NCBI GenBank assembly: GCA_002705055.1
Contig: PAHY01000022.1
Span: 31,548-95,547 of the forward strand
Direction of reading: 5' to 3'
Length of the DNA: 64,000 nt
DNA from: Planctomycetota bacterium
GTDB taxonomy: Bacteria; Planctomycetota; UBA1135
Below the pieces are notes generated by a model that was not told the origin of the DNA, ran no database searches, and worked only from the letters and a program-made list of their open reading frames with translations. Every line of letters begins with the position of its first letter. Positions within the stretch are counted from its first letter, which is position 1. Below are positions 7,074-15,154 of the stretch, piece after piece. The position numbers and the translations under genes were made by a program.

Positions 7074-8368
7074 GAGGCCGGCTCGATCATGGCGAAGGAG
7101 AGCATGGCTTCGCTGGCGATGCGGCGCCCCACCTTGGCCTGCGCCTTGACCTGCGCGCGATTGCGCTGCAAGCGGAGGATCTCGACTTCCAGGCGCAGCT
7201 GATCCCCCGGCACCACCGTGCCGCGGAAGCGCACCTTGTCGATCGAGGCCAGCACCCCGAGCATGCCCGTCATCTCGAGCTTGCGCTGCAGCAGGAAGCC
7301 GGTGAGCTGGGCGAGCGCCTCCAGCTGCAGCACCCCGGGCATGATCGGCTGCCCGGGGAAGTGCCCCTGGAAGAAGGGCTCGTTGATCGTGACGTTCTTC
7401 AGGCCCACCGCGCGGCGGAAGCCTTCGACCTCGATGACCCGATCGACCAGCAGCAGCGGGTAGCGGTGCGGCAGACGCCGCAGCACCTGCTGGATGTCGT
7501 ACTGGATCCCGTAGCCCTCGCCGCGGATCTCTTCGGCGTCGAGTTCTTCGCGCAGGTGGCGCGCAACCACCTGGTTGAGGTTATGACCGCTGCGGTTGCA
7601 GATGAGATCGCCGCGCAGATCCGCGCCGACTAGGGCTAGGTCGCCGATGACGTCGAGCACCTTGTGGCGGGTCGGCTCGCGCTCGAGCCGCATCGACGGC
7701 TGCTCCTCGCCGCCGAGGACCAGAGTGTTCTCCGCGTTGGCCCCCTTGCCGAGGCCGGCTTCGAGCAGCTTGTCGATCTCGGCGGCCCGCACGAAGGTGC
7801 GCGCCGGGGCGATCTCCGAGAGGAAATCATCGCCCGCCAGATCGAAGAAGAAGGGGCTGGCGTCCACGCCTTCCGGGTACTCCGGGAAGTAGCGGATCTT
7901 GAGACCCTCGCCGGTCGGCGGCAGCAGGATGACCTCAGCGCCGTGCTCGTCCCGGAAGACCTCGGGCTGCTCCACCACGTATTCCTTGCGGTCCTCCTTC
8001 TGCTCGACGATGCCGGCGCTCTTCAGCGCTTCGGCATAGGGCAGCGAGGAGCCGTCCATGCCCGGCAGCTCGTCGCCGGAGACATGCACGCGCAGATTGT
8101 CGACCTGCAGGCCGTGACAGGCGGCGAGCAGGTGCTCGACCATGCCGATCATGTTGTTGCCCGCGCGCAGCACCGTGCGGCGCATCGACACCGTGAGGTT
8201 GCCCGCCAGCGCCGGAATATCGGCCGGGTCGTCCAGGTCGCTGCGGACGAAGACCACGCCGGTCCCCGGAGGGGCGGCATCCATGCGCACCTGCACCGTC
8301 TCGCCGGAGTGCAGAGCCACTCCTTCGAGTTCGATCGACTTCTTGATCGTGCGCTGGCGGCGCGGCAT
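7070..8368 (-). CDS. lpxC/fabZ: bifunctional UDP-3-O-acyl-GlcNAc deacetylase / 3-hydroxyacyl-ACP dehydratase (LpxC-FabZ fusion)
   Basis: 432 residues. Residues 1 to ~285 are LpxC: 'MVEHLLAA' with zinc-ligand His79, 'ELPGMDGSS', 'APARTF', 'HKVLDVIGDLAL' (second zinc His and Asp) and 'RSGHNLN' (catalytic His). Residues ~290-432 are FabZ: 'HRYPLLLVDRV', then 'FFQGHFPGQPIMPGVLQLEALAQL' split over the hot-dog helix, with catalytic His and Glu. One chain thus joins the committed lipid A step to fatty-acid dehydration, as in Bacteroidota/Chlorobi and some other phyla. Upstream of lpxA in an ATGA overlap; downstream of ompH. Confidence 0.95.
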   Translation of the reverse strand: MPRRQRTIKKSIELEGVALHSGETVQVRMDAAPPGTGVVFVRSDLDDPADIPALAGNLTVSMRRTVLRAGNNMIGMVEHLLAACHGLQVDNLRVHVSGDELPGMDGSSLPYAEALKSAGIVEQKEDRKEYVVEQPEVFRDEHGAEVILLPPTGEGLKIRYFPEYPEGVDASPFFFDLAGDDFLSEIAPARTFVRAAEIDKLLEAGLGKGANAENTLVLGGEEQPSMRLEREPTRHKVLDVIGDLALVGADLRGDLICNRSGHNLNQVVARHLREELDAEEIRGEGYGIQYDIQQVLRRLPHRYPLLLVDRVIEVEGFRRAVGLKNVTINEPFFQGHFPGQPIMPGVLQLEALAQLTGFLLQRKLEMTGMLGVLASIDKVRFRGTVVPGDQLRLEVEILRLQRNRAQVKAQAKVGRRIASEAMLSFAMIEPAS

Positions 8369-8377
8369 GGCCGGTCT

Positions 8378-8953
8378 CTAGCGGTTGAGGATCGCGGTCA
8401 CCTCGGCGGTGACGTCACGCTCGGGGTGAATCCAGAAGGTGGTGCGGTTGCGCAGCAGGTCGCGCGCCGCGTTGGGGTTCTCCCAGGGAATCACCGCGTT
8501 GGTCAGCGGGCTGATCACGATGTGCTCGTAGCCCTTCTCCTGCGCCAGGATCTCGACCGCATTCTGGATCATGCGCTGGGCCTCGAAGGCCAGACCTTCG
8601 TTGACCTGGCCCGCGGCTTCGGAGAGCAACTCGAACTCGGACTTCAGATTCTCTTCGCGGATCGCCAGGTTGACCTGCATCTTCCGATACTCGGCAGTCC
8701 CCTCTTCCAGCAGCTGGAAGGTGGCGTTGTCCTCGTCGAACTTCTCCTTGCGGGCATTCCAGTCATCGCCGAGCGCGCGGATCGGCCCCATGCGGTCCTG
8801 CCGCATCTGGTCGAAACGGGCGACCCCGACCAGCGCCTGGTCGATGTCGACGTAGTAGGTGCCGGCCGTGACTTCGGCGGTGCCGAGGCTGTAACCGGTG
8901 ACTCCCCCAGCGAAGGCGCCGAGGACGAGGATCAGAGAGTGTGGGATTCGCAT
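8378..8953 (-). CDS. OmpH/Skp-like periplasmic chaperone
   Basis: 191 residues with an N-terminal signal or anchor segment (residues 4-24), a short strand 'TYYVDIDQAL', then a long charged helical region (~45-130, two antiparallel coiled-coil arms as in Skp) and a closing strand 'GYEHIVISP'. Skp holds unfolded outer-membrane proteins after secretion. Identity is supported by its place directly after bamA and before lpxC, the classic bamA-ompH-lpx arrangement. Sequence similarity in this family is always low, so the context carries much weight. Confidence 0.8.
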   Translation of the reverse strand: MRIPHSLILVLGAFAGGVTGYSLGTAEVTAGTYYVDIDQALVGVARFDQMRQDRMGPIRALGDDWNARKEKFDEDNATFQLLEEGTAEYRKMQVNLAIREENLKSEFELLSEAAGQVNEGLAFEAQRMIQNAVEILAQEKGYEHIVISPLTNAVIPWENPNAARDLLRNRTTFWIHPERDVTAEVTAILNR

Positions 8954-11452
8954 CTAGAACTCGCCGAAGTTCAGGTGGAAGACGCGCTCGTCGTCGAAGC
9001 GCTCGTCTGCGAGCGGCCAGCCGAAGTCGAGCGCGATGGGGAATTGTGGCATCATCGGCAAACGGATGCGAATGCCGAATCCGGCCGAGACCCGGGTGGG
9101 GTCGAGATCGCCGAAGTCGTCGCCGTAAGTGCCGGCATCCACGAAGAATGCGCCGCGCACCCACTGGAACTCGTCGACCTCCTCGCGGACGCGGGCCGAC
9201 ATGATCGGGAAGCGCAGCTCGGCGGTGGCGTTGAGCGAGGCCTCACCACCCAGCGGGTAGCCGCCCTGCAGACGGCCGATGCCCCGGTAGTCGAAGCCGC
9301 GCACGGTGCGCGTGCCGCCCAGCCAGTAGCGCTCGGTGTAGGGCACCGTCTCGTCCGACCACGCCCGGCGGGCCCGGCCTTCGAGGGCGATGGTCCAGTC
9401 GCGACCGAGGGTGTCTTCCCAAATCCCCCAGTACTTGCCGAAGCGCACGTCCGCCTCGAAGTAGTCGAGGTCGCCCCCCATGAACTCGCCGTTCTGGCGC
9501 AGCTCGAGGCGGATCTCCTCGGAGTCGACCGGCGAGAACTGGTCCTCGATGGTCGAGTAGGACACGCCGGTGATCAGGCTGTGCTTCCACAGACGATACT
9601 CATCATCGAGGCCGATGCCGGCGGGCGCATCCGCATCAATGTCCGCCAGGCGGATCTTCTCGAAACGCGGTCCGGCGAAGATTGAGAAGTAGCGACCGAA
9701 ACGCCGGCTGAGGGTGACACCGAAGCCGGTGCGGTCCTCGTCGTGGGTCCGCAGGAAGCGGTAAGTCTTGTAGAGATCGAGGCGCAGCCCGAGCCGCGAG
9801 ATGTGCTCGCGCAGCAGGTCGGGCTCGTAGAAGCTCAGGCGATAGGTGCTGAACTGCGAGCCGGGCGCCAGGAACAAACGCAGCGTCTGCCCGCCGCCCG
9901 TGAAGGCCTCACCCCCCAGAATCTCGCCCGCGGCGCGTCCCCAGCTGGACGGCACGTCGGTGATGTCGAAGTTGGTCTTCTGCAGGTTGATCGAGATGAA
10001 CGGGCCGCTGTTCGAGGACAGACCGCCGCCGAACAGGATGTTTCCGGTCCCGCGCCCCTCGCGGACCTCGTACTCGAGGTCGACCAGCCCCGGCTCGTTG
10101 GTGGGCAGGAAGCGATAATCGACCCACGGCTGACCGGTGCGCTCGTCGAGGAAATAGGAGCTACCGAGCAGTCGACGGTGCGAGGACGCGGCCTCGGACA
10201 TGTCGGCGAGATCGCCGGGAGACAGGCTGATCTCGCGGCGGATGACGCGGTCCTGCGTCTGCCGGTTGCCGAGGATGAGCACGTCGCGGATCCGCTTGGG
10301 CTCGCCTTCCTGAATGCGGAAGATCACGTCGATCACCCCGCGCTCGGGATCCGCGAGCACGCGCTCGGTCTGCAGCCGGAAGAAGGTGCCGTCCTGCGCC
10401 ACGCCCGTGGCGCTGGTGTGACCGAGGCCGCCATAGAAGCGCCGAATCGCCCGCTCGTCGCGGCTGATCCGCGACTTCTCCAGCGCGTCGCCGGTGCTCA
10501 GCTGCAGCTCGGCCAAGAGCTCCTCGGCGGAGTACTGCAGCGCCGGCGCGCCCTCGATGGGCTCGACGCCGACCTTGCCGACCGTGAACAGCTTGCCTTC
10601 CTCGATGTGGTAGGTCAGCTTGACCCGCGAATCCGAGCGGTAGTACTCGGGCTCGCGCGCCGTGATCTTGGCTTCGAGATAGCCAAAATCGTGATAGAGG
10701 CGCTCGAGGGAGACGATGTCCAGCCGTTCGGTCTCGCCCTGGACATAGGGAGTGCCCGGGAAGATGAACCAGCCCGTGCCACTCTCGACGGTGCCTTCGA
10801 GGTCGGTGCCGACCCAGCGATCGGCCAGCAGCGCCTCGTTGCCGGTGAAGCGGATCTGGCCGACCCGCACCTTGGGGCCGCTCTCGATCCGGAAGATCAC
10901 CTCGTCGTCCTCGATGCTGGCCTCCGGCGTGACCTGCACGAAGTGGAAGCCCTTGGCGCGGAAGGCGCGCTCGATGTCGCCGACCACGCGCGGCAGCTGC
11001 AGCTCGTCGACGTACTGCGCGCCAGTCAGCCCAGTGGCTAGCAGCAGCTCGTCACGGGAGAGGTCCCCTTCGTCGTGGCCCAGGAACAGGACGCGACGGA
11101 AGGCCTGGACGGGCGCGCAGTTGATCACGACGCGGACCTTGTTGTCTCCCAGATCCTCGACTCCGATCCCCTCGAGGCGCACGCGCAGGCGCGACCAGAG
11201 GAAATCGACGTCCTGTCGCCAGCGCGACATCAGCTGCTCCCCGGTGAGCTCTTCCCCCACCCGCAGGCTCAGCGCCGCGCGGATCTGCGCCTCGCGTGCG
11301 CCCGCGCCCTGCAGCTCGATCTCGGCGATCGTGAAGGTCTCGTTTTCGGGTTCCTGCCAGCAGTCAGGAGCCGGAAGAGCCGCGAGCCGTCCCGTTGCAA
11401 GTGCAATGCAGGAGCACAGAATCAGCCCAAGAAGGATGCGGGGATGCGACAT
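8954..11452 (-). CDS. bamA: BamA/Omp85 outer membrane protein assembly factor
   Basis: 832 residues. A signal peptide (residues ~1-26) is followed by a series of POTRA domains to about residue 430 (repeated pattern such as 'VRVGQIRFTGNEALLADRWV' and 'RIRDVLILGNRQTQDRVI'). The C-terminal half is a 16-strand-type beta-barrel with the conserved L6 motif 'GGTRTVRGFDYRGIGR'. The chain ends in Phe ('HLNFGEF'), the outer-membrane sorting signal. It inserts beta-barrel proteins into the outer membrane. Starts one base before the ompH unit ends upstream spacing; dnaB ends 9 nt upstream. Confidence 0.93.
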   Translation of the reverse strand: MSHPRILLGLILCSCIALATGRLAALPAPDCWQEPENETFTIAEIELQGAGAREAQIRAALSLRVGEELTGEQLMSRWRQDVDFLWSRLRVRLEGIGVEDLGDNKVRVVINCAPVQAFRRVLFLGHDEGDLSRDELLLATGLTGAQYVDELQLPRVVGDIERAFRAKGFHFVQVTPEASIEDDEVIFRIESGPKVRVGQIRFTGNEALLADRWVGTDLEGTVESGTGWFIFPGTPYVQGETERLDIVSLERLYHDFGYLEAKITAREPEYYRSDSRVKLTYHIEEGKLFTVGKVGVEPIEGAPALQYSAEELLAELQLSTGDALEKSRISRDERAIRRFYGGLGHTSATGVAQDGTFFRLQTERVLADPERGVIDVIFRIQEGEPKRIRDVLILGNRQTQDRVIRREISLSPGDLADMSEAASSHRRLLGSSYFLDERTGQPWVDYRFLPTNEPGLVDLEYEVREGRGTGNILFGGGLSSNSGPFISINLQKTNFDITDVPSSWGRAAGEILGGEAFTGGGQTLRLFLAPGSQFSTYRLSFYEPDLLREHISRLGLRLDLYKTYRFLRTHDEDRTGFGVTLSRRFGRYFSIFAGPRFEKIRLADIDADAPAGIGLDDEYRLWKHSLITGVSYSTIEDQFSPVDSEEIRLELRQNGEFMGGDLDYFEADVRFGKYWGIWEDTLGRDWTIALEGRARRAWSDETVPYTERYWLGGTRTVRGFDYRGIGRLQGGYPLGGEASLNATAELRFPIMSARVREEVDEFQWVRGAFFVDAGTYGDDFGDLDPTRVSAGFGIRIRLPMMPQFPIALDFGWPLADERFDDERVFHLNFGEF

Positions 11453-11461
11453 CAGGGAAGA

Positions 11462-12790
11462 TCAGAGGACGGGGTCGCGCACCAGGTTCTCGAAGCGCAT
11501 GCACTCGGGGGTGAAGCGCAGGCGCACGTTGGTGGTCGACCCGTGGCGGTTCTTCGCCACGATCAGCTCGGCGACGCCGGCGTTCTCTTCGGTCGGCGTG
11601 TAGTACTCCTCGCGGAACAGCATCATGACGAGGTCAGCGTCCTGCTCGATGGCGCCTGATTCGCGGAGGTCCGACAGCATCGGACGGTGCGAGTCGCGCT
11701 TCTCTGCCGAGCGGTTGAGCTGAGCCAGCGCCATGACCGGAATGCGCAGCTCCTTGGCGATTGCCTTGAGAGTACGGGAGATCACCGTGACCTCCTGCTG
11801 GCGGCTCTCCGCGCGGGTGGTGAGCAGCTGCAGATAGTCGATCACGATGAAGTCGAGCTCGCCGTCGTTCTTGAGACGGCGTGCTTTGGCGCGAATCTCG
11901 GCCAGACTGGGCTGCGAGGAATCGTCGATGAACAGCTTCGACTGACTGAACTGCGAGGCCGACATCGTGATGCGCTGGCGCATGCCTGCATCGAGACGGC
12001 CGGTCCGCAGCGCGTCGTGCCGGACCCGCGCATGCGAGGACAACATACGCGTCATGAGCTGGTCCGACGGCATCTCGAGCGAGAACAGCAGCACTCCCTT
12101 GCCGTACTCCAGCGCCAGGCGCTCGAGCATGTTGAGCGCAAAAGCCGTCTTGCCCATCGCAGGACGCGCCGCCAGCACCACCAGGTCGCCGGGGCGGAAA
12201 CCCTGCAGCTCGTCGAGGTCGTTGTAGCCGGACTGCAAACCACGCGGCGAACCGTCGTGGTTGAGGATCTGGTCGAGGTACTTTTCGATCAGATCCTTGG
12301 CGCGGACCATGTTGCCGTCGACCAGCCGATCGCCGACGCCGAAGACCTGCTCCTCGGCGGCGTTGACCAGATCCTTGACGTCTTCGTGATCGCCGGATCC
12401 GACGAGGCGCTGGATGTTGCCCGCCGCCTGCAGCAGTCCGCGCTTGACCGCGGTGTCGTTGACGATGGCGACGTGGTTCTCGAGGAAGGCCAGGGAGGGC
12501 ACCGCCTCCATGAGCTCAATCAGATACTCACGTCCGCCCAGTTCCTCGACCTTGCCGACCCGTTCGAGTTCGTGTGCGACCGAGACGGCATCACAGGAAC
12601 CGGTCGCGCGCGCTTCGAGCTGCGACATGATCTGCATCAGCTCGCGGTGGCGCGGGGCGTAGAAATCTTCGGGGCGCAGCCGCGCGATGACATCCGGCGC
12701 GCAGCGTGGATCACGCAACACGCTGCCGAGCACGCTCTTCTCCGCGACGAGGTCGAACGGGAGCGTATCAGGGAACTCGGAGGCAGCCAT
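11462..12790 (-). CDS. dnaB: replicative DNA helicase
   Basis: 442 residues, usual length. The N-terminal domain opens 'DTLPFDLVAEKSVLGSVLRDP', typical of DnaB. The RecA-like C-terminal domain has Walker A 'AARPAMGKTAFALNM', 'LLFSLEMPSDQLMTRML', Walker B in 'DFIVIDYLQLL' and 'EIRVIPVMALAQLNRS'-type 'IPVMALAQLNRSAE' with the arginine-finger region after it. It unwinds DNA at the fork as a hexamer. Sits after the S6-S18-L9 ribosomal genes, as in many bacteria; an intrinsic terminator and a TATCCT -10 lie in the gap, so it likely has its own promoter. Confidence 0.96.
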   Translation of the reverse strand: MAASEFPDTLPFDLVAEKSVLGSVLRDPRCAPDVIARLRPEDFYAPRHRELMQIMSQLEARATGSCDAVSVAHELERVGKVEELGGREYLIELMEAVPSLAFLENHVAIVNDTAVKRGLLQAAGNIQRLVGSGDHEDVKDLVNAAEEQVFGVGDRLVDGNMVRAKDLIEKYLDQILNHDGSPRGLQSGYNDLDELQGFRPGDLVVLAARPAMGKTAFALNMLERLALEYGKGVLLFSLEMPSDQLMTRMLSSHARVRHDALRTGRLDAGMRQRITMSASQFSQSKLFIDDSSQPSLAEIRAKARRLKNDGELDFIVIDYLQLLTTRAESRQQEVTVISRTLKAIAKELRIPVMALAQLNRSAEKRDSHRPMLSDLRESGAIEQDADLVMMLFREEYYTPTEENAGVAELIVAKNRHGSTTNVRLRFTPECMRFENLVRDPVL

Positions 12791-12801
12791 CGGGACCGAC
12801 C

Positions 12802-12807
12802 AGGATA
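12802..12807 (-). promoter_or_regulatory. -10-like element of dnaB
   Basis: TATCCT on the minus strand, 11 nt before the dnaB ATG, immediately after the terminator hairpin of the ribosomal-protein operon. No Shine-Dalgarno is seen between it and the ATG, so the transcript may be leaderless. No clear -35. Confidence 0.4.
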
Positions 12808-12812
12808 CAAAG

Positions 12813-12843
12813 ACCGGCGGCCAGGTTTTCCCCAGCCGCCGGT
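12813..12843 (-). terminator. intrinsic terminator after rpsF-rpsR-rplI
   Basis: A 9-bp perfect GC-rich stem (ACCGGCGGC / GCCGCCGGT) with a 13-nt loop lies 18 nt past the rplI stop; on the minus strand it is followed by CTTTG, a short U-run. It separates the ribosomal genes from dnaB. Confidence 0.65.
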
Positions 12844-12861
12844 GGAATCGGAGCGAAAGCC

Positions 12862-13338
12862 CTAGGCTTCCGCTTCTTCTTCCTCGGTCGCCTCAGCGAC
12901 CACCCAGACCTTGATCTCGGTGTTCAGCTCGGCGTGGATGTGAATCGGCACCTCGTACTCGCCGACCGCGCGGATCGGCTCGGGCAGACGCACCTGGTTC
13001 TCAGCCAGCTCTAGGCCCTGTTCGGCCAGGCCGTCGGCGATGCGCTTGGCGGTGACGGCGCCGAACAGCTTGCCTTCCTCGCCGGTGCGCTCCTCGAAGG
13101 TGAGTTGCACCCCTTCCAGGCGCTTGGCGAGTGCTTCGTATTCCTTGGCCATCGCGGCGCGACGCTCTTCAGCTTCGACGCGGGCCTTCTCGATGCGCAG
13201 CATGCCGTCTTCCGAGTAGGGATAGGCCTTGCCGCGCGGGATCAGGAAGTTGCGGGCGTAGCCCACCGAAACCTCGATGACGTCGCCGACGTGGCCCAGC
13301 TCGGGCAGGTCCTCACGAAGGATCAGACGTGTCTTCAT
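12862..13338 (-). CDS. rplI: 50S ribosomal protein bL9
   Basis: 158 residues. The N-terminal domain shows the bL9 signature: 'LILREDLPELGHVGDVIEVSVGYARNFLIPRGKA' broken here as 'LGHVGDVIEV' and 'GYARNFLIPRGKAYPYSE'. A central long helix (residues ~45-75) and a C-terminal rRNA-binding domain ('KLFGAVTAKRIADGLAEQGLE') follow. It ends in an extra acidic tail (EATEEEEAEA). The start overlaps the rpsR stop by one base (TGATG), so translation is coupled. Confidence 0.97.
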   Translation of the reverse strand: MKTRLILREDLPELGHVGDVIEVSVGYARNFLIPRGKAYPYSEDGMLRIEKARVEAEERRAAMAKEYEALAKRLEGVQLTFEERTGEEGKLFGAVTAKRIADGLAEQGLELAENQVRLPEPIRAVGEYEVPIHIHAELNTEIKVWVVAEATEEEEAEA

Positions 13339-13529
13339 CAGTTCGCGTAGGGCAGGAGGGCCAACGTGCGGGCGTACTTGACCGCGCGCTTGAGTTGCCG
13401 CTGCTGACGCGCCGACAGACCGGTGCGCTTGGCGGAGTAAAGCTTGCCCTGCGAGTTCAGGTAGCGCTGCAAGGTCTCGATGTCCTTGAAGTCGAACTTC
13501 TGCGGGGTCTTCGGGGTGTCCTCAGTCAT
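13338..13529 (-). CDS. rpsR: 30S ribosomal protein bS18
   Basis: 63 residues, slightly shorter than the usual ~75. 'FDFKDIETLQRYLNSQGKL' and 'RTGLSARQQRQLKRAVKYAR' followed by 'LALLPYA' are the bS18 signature and rRNA-binding basic helix. It binds 16S rRNA as a heterodimer with bS6, whose gene ends 2 nt upstream. The stop overlaps the rplI ATG. Confidence 0.97.
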   Translation of the reverse strand: MTEDTPKTPQKFDFKDIETLQRYLNSQGKLYSAKRTGLSARQQRQLKRAVKYARTLALLPYAN

Positions 13530-13531
13530 GA

Positions 13532-14086
13532 CTAGGCCTCCTCCTTCTCGGTGCTCGCGGTGGCGGCTTCAGCCGGCTTCTCTTCCGACTCGCCTTCACC
13601 GTCCTTCTTAGTCTCGGCGTCGCCTTCTTCGGCATCGCCGCTCTCATCCGAGGACTTCTCCTCGGAGGAGTCGTCCGACTCTTCGTCTTCCTCGAAGAGG
13701 GCCTCGGCCACCGGAGTGTCGTCGAGGACCGTGATGTCCTCGTCCTTGACCTCTTCGATGCCGAAGGCGAGCTCCTCGGCGGGGATCTCCTCTTCCTTCA
13801 GGAACAGGTTGCGGAACACCGGACCGAGCAGATACATCTCGTGCTTGGTCGCCGAGACGGTCTTTTCGGTGCCCTGGATCCAGCCCAGGACGTAGGTGGC
13901 GCGGGCGCGGCCCTGGATCGGGTACGCGAGCGGACGCTCGCCCCAGAAGCGCAGAACCTTGACGGTGGCGCCGTGCTTCTCGAGGGTCGACTTGACCCAC
14001 TCGCGCACGGCATTGAAGCCCTGCTCACGGACTTCGCCGTTGTCGAGCAGGAACATTGCCTGGTAGATGTACTGGTTGTCGTTCAT
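13532..14086 (-). CDS. rpsF: 30S ribosomal protein bS6 with long acidic C-terminal tail
   Basis: 184 residues against the usual ~95-135. Residues 1-100 are bS6 ('YIYQAMFLLDNG', 'KVLRFWGERPLAYPIQGRARATY', 'VFRNLFLKEEE'). The last ~75 residues are a low-complexity Asp/Glu/Ser/Ala tail with some Lys, presumably disordered. E. coli S6 has a shorter acidic tail extended by RimK with glutamates; here acidity is genetically encoded. First gene of rpsF-rpsR-rplI; no ssb or priB gene between. An AAGG Shine-Dalgarno lies 5 nt before the ATG. Confidence 0.95.
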   Translation of the reverse strand: MNDNQYIYQAMFLLDNGEVREQGFNAVREWVKSTLEKHGATVKVLRFWGERPLAYPIQGRARATYVLGWIQGTEKTVSATKHEMYLLGPVFRNLFLKEEEIPAEELAFGIEEVKDEDITVLDDTPVAEALFEEDEESDDSSEEKSSDESGDAEEGDAETKKDGEGESEEKPAEAATASTEKEEA

Positions 14087-14134
14087 GGTGCCTTTCCGGT
14101 CATCCGGTTTGGCTGGCGGGGAATCCCGGCAGCA

Positions 14135-14752
14135 TCACGCCTGCGGCTTGCGGCGGTTGTAGCGGGCCTGGAGGTCTTCGACGGAAGCGCCTCGCGTGGC
14201 CCAGTCTTCCGCGGCCCAGGAACAGGTCTCGAGGGTCTCCTCGATGATCGGTTCTTCGGCGGCGCGGAAGGTGTCGAGCACGAAGTCCACCGTGCTGTCG
14301 CGCGGCTCACCCACTCCGATGCGAAGCCGGGCGTAATCACTGCTTCCCAGACACTCTTCGATGGAGCGCAGCCCGTTGTGGCCCCCGCAGGAGCCGGCCG
14401 CGCGGATGCGAAGAGCACCGAGCGCAAGGTGGAAGTCGTCCGTGACGACGAGGATTTGTGCCGGATCGGCTTCGAAGTAGCGCAGAGCCGCTACCACGGC
14501 GCGCCCGGAAAGGTTCATGTAGGTCAGCGGCCAGAGCAGGACGAAGCTCTCGTCCTTTGCGACGAGGGCATCCGCCAGGGTCTGACCAGCGACCGAGAAG
14601 CTCTCGGGTTCGCGTTGCAGTCGATGGGCGTAAAGATCAAGAACGTCGAAGCCGACGTTGTGGCGCGTCCCGGCGTACTGCGCCCCCGGATTCCCGAGGC
14701 CGACGACGAGGCGCGGACCGCGGGGCGCAGCAGGTTCAGGCTGTGCCTCCAC
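14135..14752 (-). CDS. pth: peptidyl-tRNA hydrolase
   Basis: 205 residues, usual length plus a short N-terminal extension (residues 1-13). Motifs 'LVVGLGNPGAQYAGTRHNVGFDVLD' hold the active-site Asn and catalytic His, 'LTYMNLSG' the second Asn, 'VTDDFHLALGALR' the catalytic Asp and 'GSCGGHNGLRSI' the third Asn. It frees tRNA from peptidyl-tRNA dropped by the ribosome. Sits 12 nt after rplY, the common rplY-pth pairing, and 48 nt ahead of rpsF. Confidence 0.96.
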   Translation of the reverse strand: MEAQPEPAAPRGPRLVVGLGNPGAQYAGTRHNVGFDVLDLYAHRLQREPESFSVAGQTLADALVAKDESFVLLWPLTYMNLSGRAVVAALRYFEADPAQILVVTDDFHLALGALRIRAAGSCGGHNGLRSIEECLGSSDYARLRIGVGEPRDSTVDFVLDTFRAAEEPIIEETLETCSWAAEDWATRGASVEDLQARYNRRKPQA

Positions 14753-14764
14753 GGGGTGCCGAGC

Positions 14765-15100
14765 CTAGTCTTCCTCGGCTTCGGCCTTCGCCTTGCGCTC
14801 GGCGAAGATGCTGCCGTCGGCGTCGCGCAGGAACTCGACGTGGAGGATGTCATCCCCCATCGAATCCCATTGCACTTCCTGCAGGCAGACGCGGGTCTTG
14901 GCCCCTTCAAGCTCGAGCTCGAAGGCGCGGAAGCCCTTGCGAACAGCCGCGTCAAACTCGCGGCGGTTCACGGTGATCACCTGGGTGGGCTGGCCCCCGC
15001 CGGTGATGTTGGCGGGCATGCCGCCTTCCTGGCGGACTTTCAGAGCCGCGCGGGTACCGGATTGGTCGCGCGCGGTGACAGTCAGGACGGTGGTTTCCAT
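14765..15100 (-). CDS. rplY: 50S ribosomal protein bL25 (short form)
   Basis: 111 residues. 'VLTVTARDQSGTRAALKVRQEGGMPANITGGG' pattern (general stress protein Ctc / L25 N-terminal domain, which binds 5S rRNA) is followed by 'QVITVNRREFDAAVRK' and 'DILHVEFLRD'; the long C-terminal Ctc domain is absent and the end is acidic (EAEED). The ATG at 15100 is chosen because it opens the conserved strand and because a TACAAT -10 lies 37 nt upstream, inside any longer reading frame. Co-oriented with pth downstream and prs upstream. Confidence 0.9.
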   Translation of the reverse strand: METTVLTVTARDQSGTRAALKVRQEGGMPANITGGGQPTQVITVNRREFDAAVRKGFRAFELELEGAKTRVCLQEVQWDSMGDDILHVEFLRDADGSIFAERKAKAEAEED

Positions 15101-15136
15101 CGGTTCGGATCGCTGGTCCCGAAATTCGGGCCGAGC

Positions 15137-15142
15137 ATTGTA
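15137..15142 (-). promoter_or_regulatory. -10 element of rplY-pth
   Basis: TACAAT on the minus strand, 36 nt before the rplY ATG. The predicted leader contains a 13-nt perfect palindrome, CCCGAAATTCGGG, at 15118-15130. It overlaps the gap after prs. No good -35. Confidence 0.45.
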
Positions 15143-15154
15143 GCGCCGCAATCC

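Noticed and set aside
7664..9685. 673-codon open frame on the plus strand
   Set aside because: Antisense shadow of lpxC/fabZ, ompH and bamA; composition is His/Val/Gly/Arg-rich with no domain, as expected for GC-rich opposite frames.
15101..15151. Longer rplY start at 15151
   Set aside because: The added residues are not part of bL25 and the TACAAT -10 lies inside this stretch.
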